Numbered from the stretch's first letter, positions 34,269 through 43,801 are shown. The stretch is DNA of 64,000 nucleotides from Salinibacterium sp. ZJ450 (GCF_011751885.2 NZ_CP061771.1:1240001-1304000), one strand, 5' to 3'. Numbers and translations: made by a program. Notes: a model not told the origin generated them from the letters alone.

Positions 34269-36583
34269 TTAGTCTGTTTCGGTTCCAGGAGATTGCAGTA
34301 GCTCAGATATCGGAGCGCGTCCGGTTGTACCTGGAAGACCCTGTCTTCGGAGGACGAAACAAGAGCAAACATCAGGTTCCCTTTTTCCAAGCACTCTCAG
34401 CCCTGACGGGTGCTGGCAAGACGGCGATTCTTGCAGCTGCGGTTTCTCGAATTGCCTCTGAGATGCCAACCCCGCCGATCGTTCTGTGGCTCTCGATGAG
34501 GAGTGCCGTTGTCGAACAGAGTTATCGAAATCTTGCCCACGGTGGCAAATATCATCACTTGCTCGAGATGCCTGTGGCCTGGCTGTCTGAGTACTCCCCG
34601 GATGACGTCGGAGGCATCGAGACCGCGCTCATGTACTGCGCGACTGTTGGGACTTTCGCCCAGCGCGATCGCGAGGACGGCAACCTCCGAATCTATAAGA
34701 GCAACATCGACACTATGGAACAGTCGACGTGGACAGCGCTGATGGAACGCTTGGACCATCAGCGCCGACGCAGACCACTCATTGTCGTGTACGACGAGAG
34801 CCAGAATCTTTCGGATCTTCAGATCGACTTGCTGCTTGACCTCGAGCCAGACGTGTTCCTGCCAGCATCAGCGACGCTCAGGTACCCTGCAAGGCTCGAC
34901 CGCGAACTCGACGTGCTTCGAGCCCACGAATTCACCGACGATGAACTTGTTACCCGAGTCGTCACCAAGGATGTCGTTGACTCCGAACTGGTCAAGCCTC
35001 AAATCGTGCTCGAGGGCTACAACTCACCGATGGAAGAAGCGGTAAGCGCTCTTGTTGCTTCGCTTCGGGAAACTGAGCGAGAGGCCCAAGAACTCGCGTT
35101 GGAGTTCCGTCCGAAGGCTATCTATGTGAGCGACACAAACGTCGTTGCGGATAACCCGGGCGAGATGGATGACCCAAGGCAACCCTTCGACCAGCGTCAA
35201 GCGCCGCCGGTAAAGATTTGGCGCTACCTCACTGAGAAATGTGGCGTTGACCCCAGTCAGATCGCGGTTTACGCAAACTTGAATGTAGATCGCGAGTACC
35301 CACTACCTGAGGAGTTTGTTCTCTTTCAGGGCGGCGACGGCGACTATGCGTCCTTCTCAGAAGGTAGCTACCAGCACGTCATCTTCAATCTTCGGCTTCA
35401 GGAGGGGTGGGACGACCCTTCGGTCTACTTCGCCTACATCGATAAGAGCATGGGTTCGACCGTCCAAGTCACTCAAATCATCGGTCGAGTACTCCGCCAA
35501 CCTGGTGCCACGCACTATTCATCGGAACTTCTGAACACCGCACACTTTTACGTTCGGGTTGACAAGAATGAGGTATTTTCCGGCGTAATCAGCGAGGTCG
35601 AACGGGAGCTAGGTTCTGACCCTGGTGGAATCAAGATCATCACATCGTCGGATCGGCGAACCGCGCTTGAAAGCTACCCACCGCTAGTTGATCTCTACGT
35701 GCCGCTGACCGGTATTGATTCCAGGCAGGCGATTCCGCTTATTCAGCGACGGATGGAGAACACACCAGATTTCCGTCTCGACACTGTGAACACGCGGGGG
35801 ACTGGCGCTCACCGCACGGTAAAGCAAAAAGTGGGATCGAGCGCTGAGACCGAAGAATGGCAGACCATCGAGCAGTCCAGTTCGGCGTCTGTCCGTTATA
35901 TATTCCAAAGGGAACTGCAGAGACAGTTCAAGAGCGTAATCGGAACCATCAACTGGGCTGACCCAAAGCTTGATGCGGTTGTCGATATGGGTAGCCCGGC
36001 TTACTACACGATTTGCGAGCTTGCGACTAATGTCGTCGACGACTTCACGAAGGGCTCCCGCATCAGTCAGCGTAAGGACAACCCTTACAAGGCAGGGACG
36101 GTCCTTGCCCGGCGCGATGAGATCGTCGAGTACAACAACTCGGTGCACCGGGGCTACGCAGGTCTGAACAGTGAGGAAACGCGGTTCGCGCTCGCTCTGG
36201 ACGAAAGTGGTCTGCGTTGGGCACGGAACCCCGATCGGCTTGGTTACGGGATCGACTTGGTGACGCCTGGACCAACACAGAAGTTCTACCCCGATTTCCT
36301 CCTTTGGACTGCGAATCGGGTGGTGTGCATTGACACGAAGGGCCAGCACCTCGTTCACGAAACAGCCAAGAGGAAGCTGCTTAATACGCGCTATCCCGGT
36401 GTGGGCCCTCGGCTGGATATTCAGTTCGTTTCACTCGGGCAATACAACGGGAAACTTGAGAAGAGGGGCTCCGACGGCGCGACCGCTTGGGGACTTGGAA
36501 GCGACGGAAACCTCGTACCGGTTCACTATCAGGAGCTCGCAGATGTCGTGAAGTACCTGAGCGATGATTCGCTACGCGATTGA
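34265..36583 (+). CDS. Type III restriction enzyme, Res subunit
   Basis: ATP-dependent translocase and endonuclease that in intact systems acts with Mod. Superfamily-2 helicase motifs are present: TGAGKT (48-53), DESQ (177-180) and QIIGRVLR (404-411). The C-terminal PD-(D/E)XK nuclease shows D677 (YPDFLL) and D690-x-K692 (IDTKG). At 772 residues it is somewhat short for the family but looks complete. GC content is lower than in the core genes, suggesting transfer. Its partner Mod is decapitated, so the system as written should be inactive; Res without Mod is not known to cut. Confidence 0.87.
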   Translation: MISLFRFQEIAVAQISERVRLYLEDPVFGGRNKSKHQVPFFQALSALTGAGKTAILAAAVSRIASEMPTPPIVLWLSMRSAVVEQSYRNLAHGGKYHHLLEMPVAWLSEYSPDDVGGIETALMYCATVGTFAQRDREDGNLRIYKSNIDTMEQSTWTALMERLDHQRRRRPLIVVYDESQNLSDLQIDLLLDLEPDVFLPASATLRYPARLDRELDVLRAHEFTDDELVTRVVTKDVVDSELVKPQIVLEGYNSPMEEAVSALVASLRETEREAQELALEFRPKAIYVSDTNVVADNPGEMDDPRQPFDQRQAPPVKIWRYLTEKCGVDPSQIAVYANLNVDREYPLPEEFVLFQGGDGDYASFSEGSYQHVIFNLRLQEGWDDPSVYFAYIDKSMGSTVQVTQIIGRVLRQPGATHYSSELLNTAHFYVRVDKNEVFSGVISEVERELGSDPGGIKIITSSDRRTALESYPPLVDLYVPLTGIDSRQAIPLIQRRMENTPDFRLDTVNTRGTGAHRTVKQKVGSSAETEEWQTIEQSSSASVRYIFQRELQRQFKSVIGTINWADPKLDAVVDMGSPAYYTICELATNVVDDFTKGSRISQRKDNPYKAGTVLARRDEIVEYNNSVHRGYAGLNSEETRFALALDESGLRWARNPDRLGYGIDLVTPGPTQKFYPDFLLWTANRVVCIDTKGQHLVHETAKRKLLNTRYPGVGPRLDIQFVSLGQYNGKLEKRGSDGATAWGLGSDGNLVPVHYQELADVVKYLSDDSLRD

Positions 36584-37193
36584 CCGTGCGCCTGACGGAC
36601 CAGCCCATGGCGGATCGCACCTCCTGGCGTCCCAGAAGGCCGGGATCAAAGACGCGCGAGTCGTATCGGTGAACGCAACACCGTCGTTCACAACTCTGGC
36701 CCGCTAACTCCGTCGAGATAGCACGTGACTGGCGCAGTCTGACCTAAGCGCGGCGCGGGTCGTCTGCTCCGAACATCGAATCGCCCCAGACAGTAGTGGG
36801 TAGAAGCGACGACTTCAGCGAGCTGGTGGCAACACTGATCGATCTCGTGGACAGATTGGCCGCCGCGGTCTCGACAGCAGGATCGGTTCGAATCGCCCGT
36901 GGGGAAAGTACTTGAGCCCAGCCGCGACCTTAGCGGACAGAATTGACGACACAAGATCAGACGAGGGCTAACGCCGTTCCGGCAGCTGCGAGAATCAAGG
37001 TATCGGGCCGTTGTTAGTTGCCTTCATGAGGTCGAAGACTACCCGGCCTTCGACTGGGTCCAATTCATAGGTGGCGGTCGCCCAGGAATCGCCTGGCCAG
37101 AGCCCATCGAGCTGACACACGTCTTGCAGATCAAGGGGGCCGCTGCCGCGGGCTCGGGTGCCCACCTCTCTGGCAGAGGAGAGGCGGCGCCCA
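36584..37193. other. Gene-poor segment between res and the relaxase gene
   Basis: No supported gene is seen. The minus strand at about 37000-37130 reads DLQDVCQLDGLWPGDSWATA and VVFDLMKATN, which looks like the end of a small protein but has no credible start. A short inverted repeat CCAGG-N5-CCTGG is at 37082-37096, about 100 bases before the relaxase gene, a place where an origin of transfer could lie. Confidence 0.4.
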
Positions 37194-40100
37194 GTGTCGG
37201 TTTCGATGCGCGTGATGAGCGCCGGCGACGGGTACAAGTACCTGCTCCGCACCGTCGCAGCGGCGGACGGCGATCGGCCGCTCTCCTTGCCTTTGACGCG
37301 CTACTACGCCGAGGCTGGAACGCCGCCCGGTCGCTGGCTCGGCGGCGGGCTGTCGTCCCTCGGCCATGGGGAGATCACGAAGGGGGCGCAGGTATCGGAA
37401 GCTCAGCTCCAGTTGCTTCTGGGGCTGGGGCTCGACCCGGTGACCGGCGAACCGCTCGGGCGTGCGTACCCGTCATACGCGAGCGTCGCTGATCGGATCG
37501 CCGAGCGTCTCGCGGCGCTCGCTCCGGGCCTCGGCATCGTTCAGCGCGCCGAAGCGACCGTGGCGATCGAAGCCGAGGAAGCGGAGCGTGGGCTGCGTCG
37601 GGCGGTCGCCGGGTATGATTTCACGTTCTCGCTGCCTAAGTCGGCATCCGTGCTCTGGGCGGTCGCAGATGCCGATACCCAGGCCATCATCGCCGACGCG
37701 CATCACGCGGCCGTTGCAGAGGTGGTTGCGTTCATAGAGCGCGAGCTCGCAGCCACCCGCTCGGGCGCAACCTCCCGCGACGGAGCGGTTGCGCAGGTCG
37801 ATGTCACCGGTCTCATCGCCGTCGGGTTCGACCACTTCGACTCGCGCGCCGGTGATCCGCAGTTGCACACGCACGTCGTCGTGAGCAACAAAGTGCAGAC
37901 CGCTTTCGATGGCCGGTGGCGCTCGCTTGACGGTCGACCCTTGCACGCAGCGACCGTCGCTCTCTCGGAGCTGCACAACTCGGTCTTCGCCGACCATCTG
38001 ACGCGTACACTCGGCGTCACCTGGGAGCGGCGGGAGCGCGATGGCGACCGCAACCCGGTCTGGTCGATCGCGACGGTGCCGGAGGCACTTGTCGCCGAGT
38101 TCTCGTCGCGCTCCCAGCACATCGACATCGAGAAAGATCGGCTGATCGCCGACTATGTTGCCACGCACGGGCACGCGCCCTCGAAAACAACGATCATCCG
38201 GCTGCGTCAGCAGGCGACCCTGACGACCCGGCCCGACAAGGAGATGCGACCGCTCACCGCGCTGACGCACGACTGGCGTACCCGCGCCAGCCATCTTCTC
38301 CGGCGCGATGCGACCGTGTGGGCGCGCGAGGCGGTACGCGTCGAGGCCCCCGCGTTGCTGCGGGCGGATGACGTGCCGCTCGACGTGATCGCGGGGGTCG
38401 GTAAGGTCGTAGTCACGGTTGTCGGCGAGAAGCGCACGACGTGGGGACGCTGGAACCTCTACGCCGAGGCCGCTCGCCAGACGATGGGCTGGCGTTTCGC
38501 AGCAACCGAAGATCGCGAGGCGATCGTCGGAATGATCGCGGATGCCGCCGAGCGGGCGTCGCTGCGCCTCACGCCTCCCGAGCCTGCAACAAGTCCCGCG
38601 GTGTTCCAGCGCAGCGACGGCACAAGCGTCTTCCGGCCACGGAACTCCGCACGCTACACTGCCACCGCGCTGCTCGAAGCCGAAGACCGGTTGCTCGCGT
38701 TCTCGCGCGACACGTGTGGCCCCGTGATCAGCTCCGCGGCTCTTGCACGCGCCGCACACACGCGCGGCAACCGTGCCGGTGCCCTCGGCGCGGACCAGCG
38801 CGCGGCGCTCGAATCCATCGCAGCCTCCGGCCGCGCGCTTGACTTGCTCGTCGGCCCGGCCGGTGCGGGCAAGACGACGGCGATGAACGAGCTGCGCCGC
38901 GCGTGGGAGTCGCAGCATGGGGAAGGCTCGGTCGTGGGTCTTGCACCCTCCGCCACCGCCGCGCAGGCGCTCGCCGAAGATCTCGGCATATCGACCGAGA
39001 ACACAGCGAAGTGGTGGCAGAACTTCCGCGACCACGGCATCGCCTTCACCACCGGCCAGCTTGTCATCGTCGACGAGGCGTCGCTCGCCGGAACGCTTTC
39101 GCTCGACCGGCTCACTCAGATCGCCGCCCGCGCGGGCGCGAAGGTTCTGCTGGTCGGAGACTGGGCGCAACTGCAATCCGTCGACGCGGGCGGGGCATTC
39201 GCCATGCTCGTCTCCAGTCGCGAGGATGTGCCCGAGCTGGCCGACGTGCACCGTTTCGTCCACGACTGGGAGAAGTCCGCGTCGCTCGAACTTCGGCATG
39301 GGCGGCCAACCGCCATTCACGCCTACGAAGCTCACAGCCGCGTCGTAGGCGGCGAGGCCGAGCAGATGGCGGATGCAGCGTACGCCGGCTGGCGACAAGA
39401 TCGTTCCGCCGGACTCGCCTCCATCCTCATCGCCGAAACCGGCGGCGCGGTGACCGCGCTCAACCAGCGGGCTCGCGCCGACCTCGTGCTCGTCGGCGAC
39501 GTCGATGCGGGCGCCGAAGTTGCCCTGCACGATGGAACCGCGGCATCCGTCGGGGACATGGTGTTGACGCGGCGGAACGAACGCACCCTGCGGGCAGGAC
39601 GCGAGTGGGTGCGCAACGGCGACCGCTGGCTCGTCTCGGCGGTGAAGGCGGACGGCGCGATGATGGTTCGCCGCGTCGGGCGGCGCTGGGGCGGCGCGAT
39701 CGTGCTCCCCGCCGAGTACGTCGCCGAAAACGTCGAACTCGGGTACGCGGTCACTGCCTACCGCGCACAGGGCATCACCACGGACACCGCGCACGCGCTC
39801 ATCGAGCCGGGTACGACGCGCGAGAACCTCTACGTCTCCATGACGCGTGGACGCCAGGGGAACAAAGCCTACGTCTCGGTTAGTCGACCTGATGAGGATC
39901 ACAGCACGCGGCATCCCGCTGACCAGGCCGAGGCAAACGCGCGCTCCGTGCTGTACGGGGTGCTCCAGCACGTCGGAGCGGAGCTGTCGGCCCACCAGAC
40001 CATTGCCACGGAGCAGGATTCCTGGGGATCGGTCGCGCAGCTCGCCGCTGAGTACGAGACGATAGCGGGCGCCGCGCAGCAAGAGCGGTGGGCGGCGCTT

Positions 40101-40745
40101 CTGCTCGCATCCGGGCTGGCTGCCGACGAGGCTGCCGCGGCGATCGCTTCGACGGCGTTCAGTGCGCTCGGCGCGGAGCTGCGGCGAGCCGAGGCCGACG
40201 GCTACGACGTCGACCGGTTGCTGCCGCGACTCGCGGCGGCGCGCGGTGTCAGCGCTGCGGACGACATCGCCGCAGTGCTCCACGAAAGAGTGGCGCGCGC
40301 GATTTCCGATGCGCGCGGTGCAGGGCGAGTCCGCAAGCCGCTGCGGCCGATCGCCGGGCTGATAACGCCTGCCGTCGGCCCGATGGCCGGTGACATGCAT
40401 ATCGCCTTGTGCGAGCGCCGCGACCTCATTGAGCAGCGGGCCGATGCGCTCGTCGATGAGGCGGTGCGCGGGGGAGCGCCGTGGCTCTCCGAACTCGGCG
40501 GCGCGCCGAACGATCCGCAGCACGCGCAAGAATGGCGACGTGAGGTTCGCATCGTCGCCGCTTACCGCGACCGGCATGGAATCGCGGATGAGTCGGCGTT
40601 GGGAAACGCGGTCACCACGGCACAGCGGGGTGACATGATCTGCGTTCGGGCAGCACTGGAGCGTGCACGCAGAGTCGCTACGGACACAGCCGCGGGGGAG
40701 TGGCAGGCGTGCACGGTCGCAGGGGCGCCGCCACCGAGCCTGTAG
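37194..40745 (+). CDS. MobF-family relaxase/helicase (TraA/TrwC type)
   Basis: Nicks and unwinds DNA at oriT for conjugative transfer. The N-terminal relaxase domain contains YYAEAGTPPGRWLGGGL and the metal-binding histidines of HFDSRAGDPQLHTH (near residues 213-227). The helicase domain has Walker A VGPAGAGKTT (about 555), IVDEAS (about 626) and AYRAQGITTD (about 855). I chose the GTG at 37194 because AGAGGAGAGG (37175-37184) sits at the right distance; an ATG at 37206 is possible. At 1,183 residues it is of full length and uninterrupted. No coupling protein or type IV secretion gene is in the window, so transfer would need helper functions. Confidence 0.9.
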   Translation: MSVSMRVMSAGDGYKYLLRTVAAADGDRPLSLPLTRYYAEAGTPPGRWLGGGLSSLGHGEITKGAQVSEAQLQLLLGLGLDPVTGEPLGRAYPSYASVADRIAERLAALAPGLGIVQRAEATVAIEAEEAERGLRRAVAGYDFTFSLPKSASVLWAVADADTQAIIADAHHAAVAEVVAFIERELAATRSGATSRDGAVAQVDVTGLIAVGFDHFDSRAGDPQLHTHVVVSNKVQTAFDGRWRSLDGRPLHAATVALSELHNSVFADHLTRTLGVTWERRERDGDRNPVWSIATVPEALVAEFSSRSQHIDIEKDRLIADYVATHGHAPSKTTIIRLRQQATLTTRPDKEMRPLTALTHDWRTRASHLLRRDATVWAREAVRVEAPALLRADDVPLDVIAGVGKVVVTVVGEKRTTWGRWNLYAEAARQTMGWRFAATEDREAIVGMIADAAERASLRLTPPEPATSPAVFQRSDGTSVFRPRNSARYTATALLEAEDRLLAFSRDTCGPVISSAALARAAHTRGNRAGALGADQRAALESIAASGRALDLLVGPAGAGKTTAMNELRRAWESQHGEGSVVGLAPSATAAQALAEDLGISTENTAKWWQNFRDHGIAFTTGQLVIVDEASLAGTLSLDRLTQIAARAGAKVLLVGDWAQLQSVDAGGAFAMLVSSREDVPELADVHRFVHDWEKSASLELRHGRPTAIHAYEAHSRVVGGEAEQMADAAYAGWRQDRSAGLASILIAETGGAVTALNQRARADLVLVGDVDAGAEVALHDGTAASVGDMVLTRRNERTLRAGREWVRNGDRWLVSAVKADGAMMVRRVGRRWGGAIVLPAEYVAENVELGYAVTAYRAQGITTDTAHALIEPGTTRENLYVSMTRGRQGNKAYVSVSRPDEDHSTRHPADQAEANARSVLYGVLQHVGAELSAHQTIATEQDSWGSVAQLAAEYETIAGAAQQERWAALLLASGLAADEAAAAIASTAFSALGAELRRAEADGYDVDRLLPRLAAARGVSAADDIAAVLHERVARAISDARGAGRVRKPLRPIAGLITPAVGPMAGDMHIALCERRDLIEQRADALVDEAVRGGAPWLSELGGAPNDPQHAQEWRREVRIVAAYRDRHGIADESALGNAVTTAQRGDMICVRAALERARRVATDTAAGEWQACTVAGAPPPSL

Positions 40746-40884
40746 CGCCGCTCTTCCGAGCGTCGCGGGAGAGGCGTACCCTGAATGTCGAGGTAGCGGT
40801 CACAAATCTTTTGGTCGTACGCGACAGCCTCCGGGCGCTCATCCACGGGCTATCTCCTCGGCGGAGTGACACGCGTTCACGAGA

Positions 40885-41280
40885 GTGCGGATCATGTTCC
40901 GACTGCTCTGGGTATTTAGCGTCCGCGTTAGCATCTTTTTCTGGCGCAACATGCCGACGAACATCCTGCTCAATGCGCTTCGCATGCGCCGCGGCCTCAA
41001 GTGGGGCGTGCCCGGCATACTCCTTGCAGTCCCATATCTTGTCGCGGCGTGGCTCTGCTCGGCCTGGGTTGCCGGTGGCGGCCCCGGCTGGGTCCATCTG
41101 CTTGTTCTGCTCTTCGTCTGGAACGCCCTGAAGTTCATCGCGAACGGGCCGATCACCCTCGTGCTGCTCCTGCGGGCGCGGCAGGTCGAGCACCAGGCGC
41201 GGAAGGCATACGAGCGGGACCTCGTGGGCTACCAGCCGAATCGTCAGATGGGGCCATTGACACGCTCAATCAGCGGCTGA
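40885..41280 (+). CDS. Small membrane protein next to the relaxase
   Basis: A 131-residue protein of unknown function. Two or three hydrophobic segments are seen, at WGVPGILLAVPYLVAAWLCS and WVHLLVLLFVWNALKFIA with LVLLL after it, followed by a charged tail (RARQVEHQARKAYERDLVGY). It starts at a GTG at 40885 or an ATG at 40894. It lies 139 bases after the relaxase gene and belongs to the mobile element. Proteins of this kind accompany MobF genes in actinobacterial elements. Confidence 0.6.
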   Translation: MRIMFRLLWVFSVRVSIFFWRNMPTNILLNALRMRRGLKWGVPGILLAVPYLVAAWLCSAWVAGGGPGWVHLLVLLFVWNALKFIANGPITLVLLLRARQVEHQARKAYERDLVGYQPNRQMGPLTRSISG

Positions 41281-41454
41281 CGCGGGTCACTCCGGTGGAG
41301 GCTGCCGCGGCGTGTCGGCGGTTGCCCATAGCCTTTTGTGCATGATGACATCGGCATGGCTGGCTCTCGCATGACCTCGGCCGAAAAGATCCGTGGCTTC
41401 ATCGGTTGGCGAACCCGGCGGCGCGCTCTGCTTGAGCGCCAGAAGGAACACCCC

Positions 41455-41566
41455 GCGCTTCCTGGACGAGGTCGTCTATTGATGTGCCCTCATATCTAAA
41501 ACTTCGGAAGATGCGAGTGCACTGCTCGATAACCTCTGTTTCGACGAATGTTCTGTTTCTACCCAT
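41455..41566 (-). pseudogene. TetR-family regulator, N-terminal fragment
   Basis: The minus strand from the ATG at 41566 reads GRNRTFVETEVIEQC, then IFRSFRYEGTSIDDLV. This is the start of a TetR regulator up to the first helix of the helix-turn-helix. After about 36 residues the frame turns into unrelated sequence. A clear 5' fragment with no DNA-binding domain left. Confidence 0.7.
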
Positions 41567-42194
41567 GCCGTCAGCGTACGGATAGGTGAACGATCAGTCA
41601 GGAACAGTCAGTCAACAAAATAGGACGCGTTCAAAAGGGCATGCGACGTCCGCCAATACGCCGAACGAAGCCACTGGGTCACCACATCCCAGCCGCCGAT
41701 GTCGACTGCCGCCAGTCGCGCAAGAAACCTGGGATTGCCTGGCTTGGTGCTTCGACTCGTCGTCGAGGGTGTGCGGCGCCGAGCAGGCATCTGACACAGC
41801 TCGGGCACGTACTCTACCGAGCGAATGGCGGGTCGCTATCGCCCGGGCGTCGCATCGCGCGCATGAGCGACGACCTTGAGGACGTGTTGCAGAGTCCGAA
41901 CTGCGCCACGCGCCTCCAGTCGCTCGACATCGAGGGCACAGACGGGTGTCCCTATTCGTAGTGCCCTCGATGCCGTGTGGCAGCCCTGCCGAGGGGGGCG
42001 GAGACTACTGGTTGGCGACCAACTTCCCGAGGACACGCAGCCGGTACTCTTCGCGCCGCGCACTACCGATCTGTACACCCTCGGAATGGGGGTCGCTCGC
42101 CCAGTGTCCCGTCCCTGTGCTCGAAGCTTGGCGCTCTCCGCCCTCGGGCGCCCCGCGTCGTCCCCGCCACCCGAAGGTGGGGATGACGCCACCC
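41567..42194. other. Degraded intergenic region
   Basis: Open frames exist on both strands, but none has a credible start and recognisable domain together. The minus strand near 41610-41700 reads FLARLAAVDIGGWDVVTQWL, which has coding character and may be a gene fragment. The region reads as debris between the relaxase module and the conserved genes. Confidence 0.4.
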
Positions 42195-42410
42195 CTACCT
42201 CTGGACGAGCCTGTTCCACCAGCGTCGAATCATTGAGGCGGGCGGCGGGGTTTCCACGAGTGCGGGTTTCTCCCGGTGCCCGGCGATCAAGCTAACTGTC
42301 GTGCATCGGCGACAGTCGAGCAGGAACTCGTGGACGGCAAGGCCAGTACCGAAGTAGGGATTCCGAACTGCCATAACCGATGCTCCGCAACTTGGGCAGG
42401 AGAGATTCAC
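42195..42410 (-). CDS. Small zinc-ribbon protein
   Basis: A 71-residue protein. Two CxxC pairs, CPSCGASVM and LDCRRCTTVS, suggest a single zinc ribbon. The end is basic (MIRRWWNRLVQR). The GTG at 42410 is chosen for GGAGAGGA eight bases upstream. A longer in-frame start exists at 42503 but adds non-conserved residues. Function unknown; it may bind nucleic acid. It lies in a region otherwise full of gene fragments. Confidence 0.5.
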   Translation of the reverse strand: MNLSCPSCGASVMAVRNPYFGTGLAVHEFLLDCRRCTTVSLIAGHREKPALVETPPPASMIRRWWNRLVQR

Positions 42411-42676
42411 GAGTAGTCCTCTCCCGGTCAGCGTGATTCGAGTGTGCTTCGCCTCCGGGGTACAACCCGAATGCGCCCTGGAGGCGAAGCGAGCACGATC
42501 CACTCATATCTCTACCGGGTGACAGGGATGACGTGCCAAACGCCTACAGGGGCAGGCGCTCTGACGAGCATAAGGGGGTACAAATCAGTTTTGCTCCTCT
42601 CGAAGCGACTGTGGCTCAGTCGTTAGAATCGACGCAACGCAGTGGCCGGGCTGCTCCAAGCACCACAGGAGCACTC

Positions 42677-42860
42677 ATGGCCATGCAGCACAGCCGGCAG
42701 GACGCCATCGACGCGCGCGCTCGTGCATCGAAGAGCCCGACACCGATATGGCATCCGATTCTCGCCGCCGCCGAGATCCGACCCGGCCTCTGGCACATGG
42801 TCGACCGGTACAACCAGCCCTACGCGGTCGTTCTCTTCCTCGAACTCGATGGAGAACACG
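42677..42860 (+). pseudogene. Conserved hypothetical protein, 3'-truncated
   Basis: From the ATG at 42677, with AGGAG upstream and a TAGAAT -10-like element at 42627-42632, the frame encodes DAIDARARASKSPTPIWHPI and IRPGLWHMVDRYNQPYAVVL. This resembles a roughly 100-residue Microbacteriaceae protein of unknown function. After YR at about 42860 the frame runs into sequence that, in another frame, is the end of an integrase. The original 3' part has been replaced. Confidence 0.5.
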
Positions 42861-42992
42861 GATACCGCGGAAATGCTCGGTCATTCCGGAACACAAATCA
42901 CCAAGAAGCACTACATCGAGCGGTCGAGTGCGCCCAACCCCGCAACAGCCGCAATTCTCGACCTGCTGGCGCCACCGGTAATGGCTCGATGA
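42858..42992 (+). pseudogene. Tyrosine integrase remnant (last 44 residues)
   Basis: In the frame ending at 42992 the sequence reads EMLGHSGTQITKKHYIERSS followed by PATAAILDLLAP. LGHSGTxIT and HY are the last two catalytic boxes of a phage-type tyrosine recombinase. Everything before is missing. It differs from the integrase at 31.2 kb, so a second element was once here. Confidence 0.75.
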
Positions 42993-43135
42993 TTCAACGG
43001 GACGCTCAGCGCGACGCGCTCGAGGAAGCTGTGACTCGATCGAGCTCCGGAGATTTGCTGCACCGAAGCTACCTGTCACCTCGAAGGGTCGCTGAGGGGC
43101 ATTTCGTTTCCACGTCGGGCGTACTACCGCGTTGG

Positions 43136-43615
43136 TCAGTACTCGACGAGAACTCCGTCCTCGTCGCTGAAGAGTCTTGCGCCTGGCCGGAATGTCACGC
43201 CACCAAAAGCCAAGACGATATCGGTCTCGCCCTCGCCGGCCTTCGCGCTCTTGCGCGGGTTGGTGCCCAAAGCTTTAACGCCGATCGAAATGTTCGAGAT
43301 CGCGACACGGTCGCGGATCGCGCCATTGATCACCACACCGGCCCATCCGTTGTCCGCCGCGATCTGAGCGATCATGTCACCTATCAGTGCCCGCTCGAGC
43401 GACCCGTCACCGTCAACGACAAGCACGCCTCCGTTGCCGGGCGTCGACAAGACGGACTTGAGAACCGCATTGTCTTCGAAGCACTTCACCGTCCGGATCA
43501 GTCCCTCGAATTTCGATCGAGCGCCAAAAAGTTGAAATTGAATCGGCAGTGACTGGATGTCATCGCCCAGTTCGTCGTACAGGTCCGCAGTCGTCGTTGT
43601 CATGTTTGACATCAT
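43136..43615 (-). CDS. rraA: RraA-family protein (ribonuclease E regulator/aldolase fold)
   Basis: A 159-residue protein of the RraA/4-hydroxy-4-methyl-2-oxoglutarate aldolase family. It may inhibit ribonuclease E-type nucleases or cleave oxo-acids; family members differ and sequence does not decide. GVLVVDGDGSLERALIGDMI and GVVINGAIRDRVAI carry the conserved glycines and the RD pair. I chose the ATG at 43615 because TAGAAT on the same strand ends six bases upstream, a leaderless layout; ATG 43603 is the alternative. It diverges from aceA. Confidence 0.88.
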   Translation of the reverse strand: MMSNMTTTTADLYDELGDDIQSLPIQFQLFGARSKFEGLIRTVKCFEDNAVLKSVLSTPGNGGVLVVDGDGSLERALIGDMIAQIAADNGWAGVVINGAIRDRVAISNISIGVKALGTNPRKSAKAGEGETDIVLAFGGVTFRPGARLFSDEDGVLVEY

Positions 43616-43664
43616 CCAGCGATTCTAAATGTGAGCGGGCGTAACGACAGGGTCGCAAATCCTC

Positions 43665-43685
43665 TTCTTCTGCGCACCAGAAGAA
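43665..43685. promoter_or_regulatory. Inverted repeat in the rraA-aceA intergenic region
   Basis: TTCTTCTG and CAGAAGAA are a perfect 8-bp inverted repeat with a 5-base spacer, 117 bases before aceA. The right half with two more bases, CAGAAGAATC, recurs upstream of aceB (48389-48398). This suggests a common regulator of the glyoxylate genes, perhaps the RamB homologue. Confidence 0.5.
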
Positions 43686-43801
43686 TCACACAACTTCTGC
43701 CCTGAAATCGCCTGAAGACCGGGTGTTCTTCGTTCAGAGTGGCATTACACAACACTCCCGGCACCACGCTGCACAGAACCACTCATAACAAAGGAAGAGA
43801 C

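Noticed and set aside
36995-37252. An 85-codon minus-strand frame before the relaxase
   Set aside because: Part of it looks protein-like, but its 5' end overlaps the relaxase start and no family is recognisable.
41356-41502. A plus-strand frame MAGSRMTSAEKIRGFIGWRT after the small membrane protein
   Set aside because: Its second half is antisense to a clear TetR fragment. It may be a cut 5' end of an element gene but cannot be supported.
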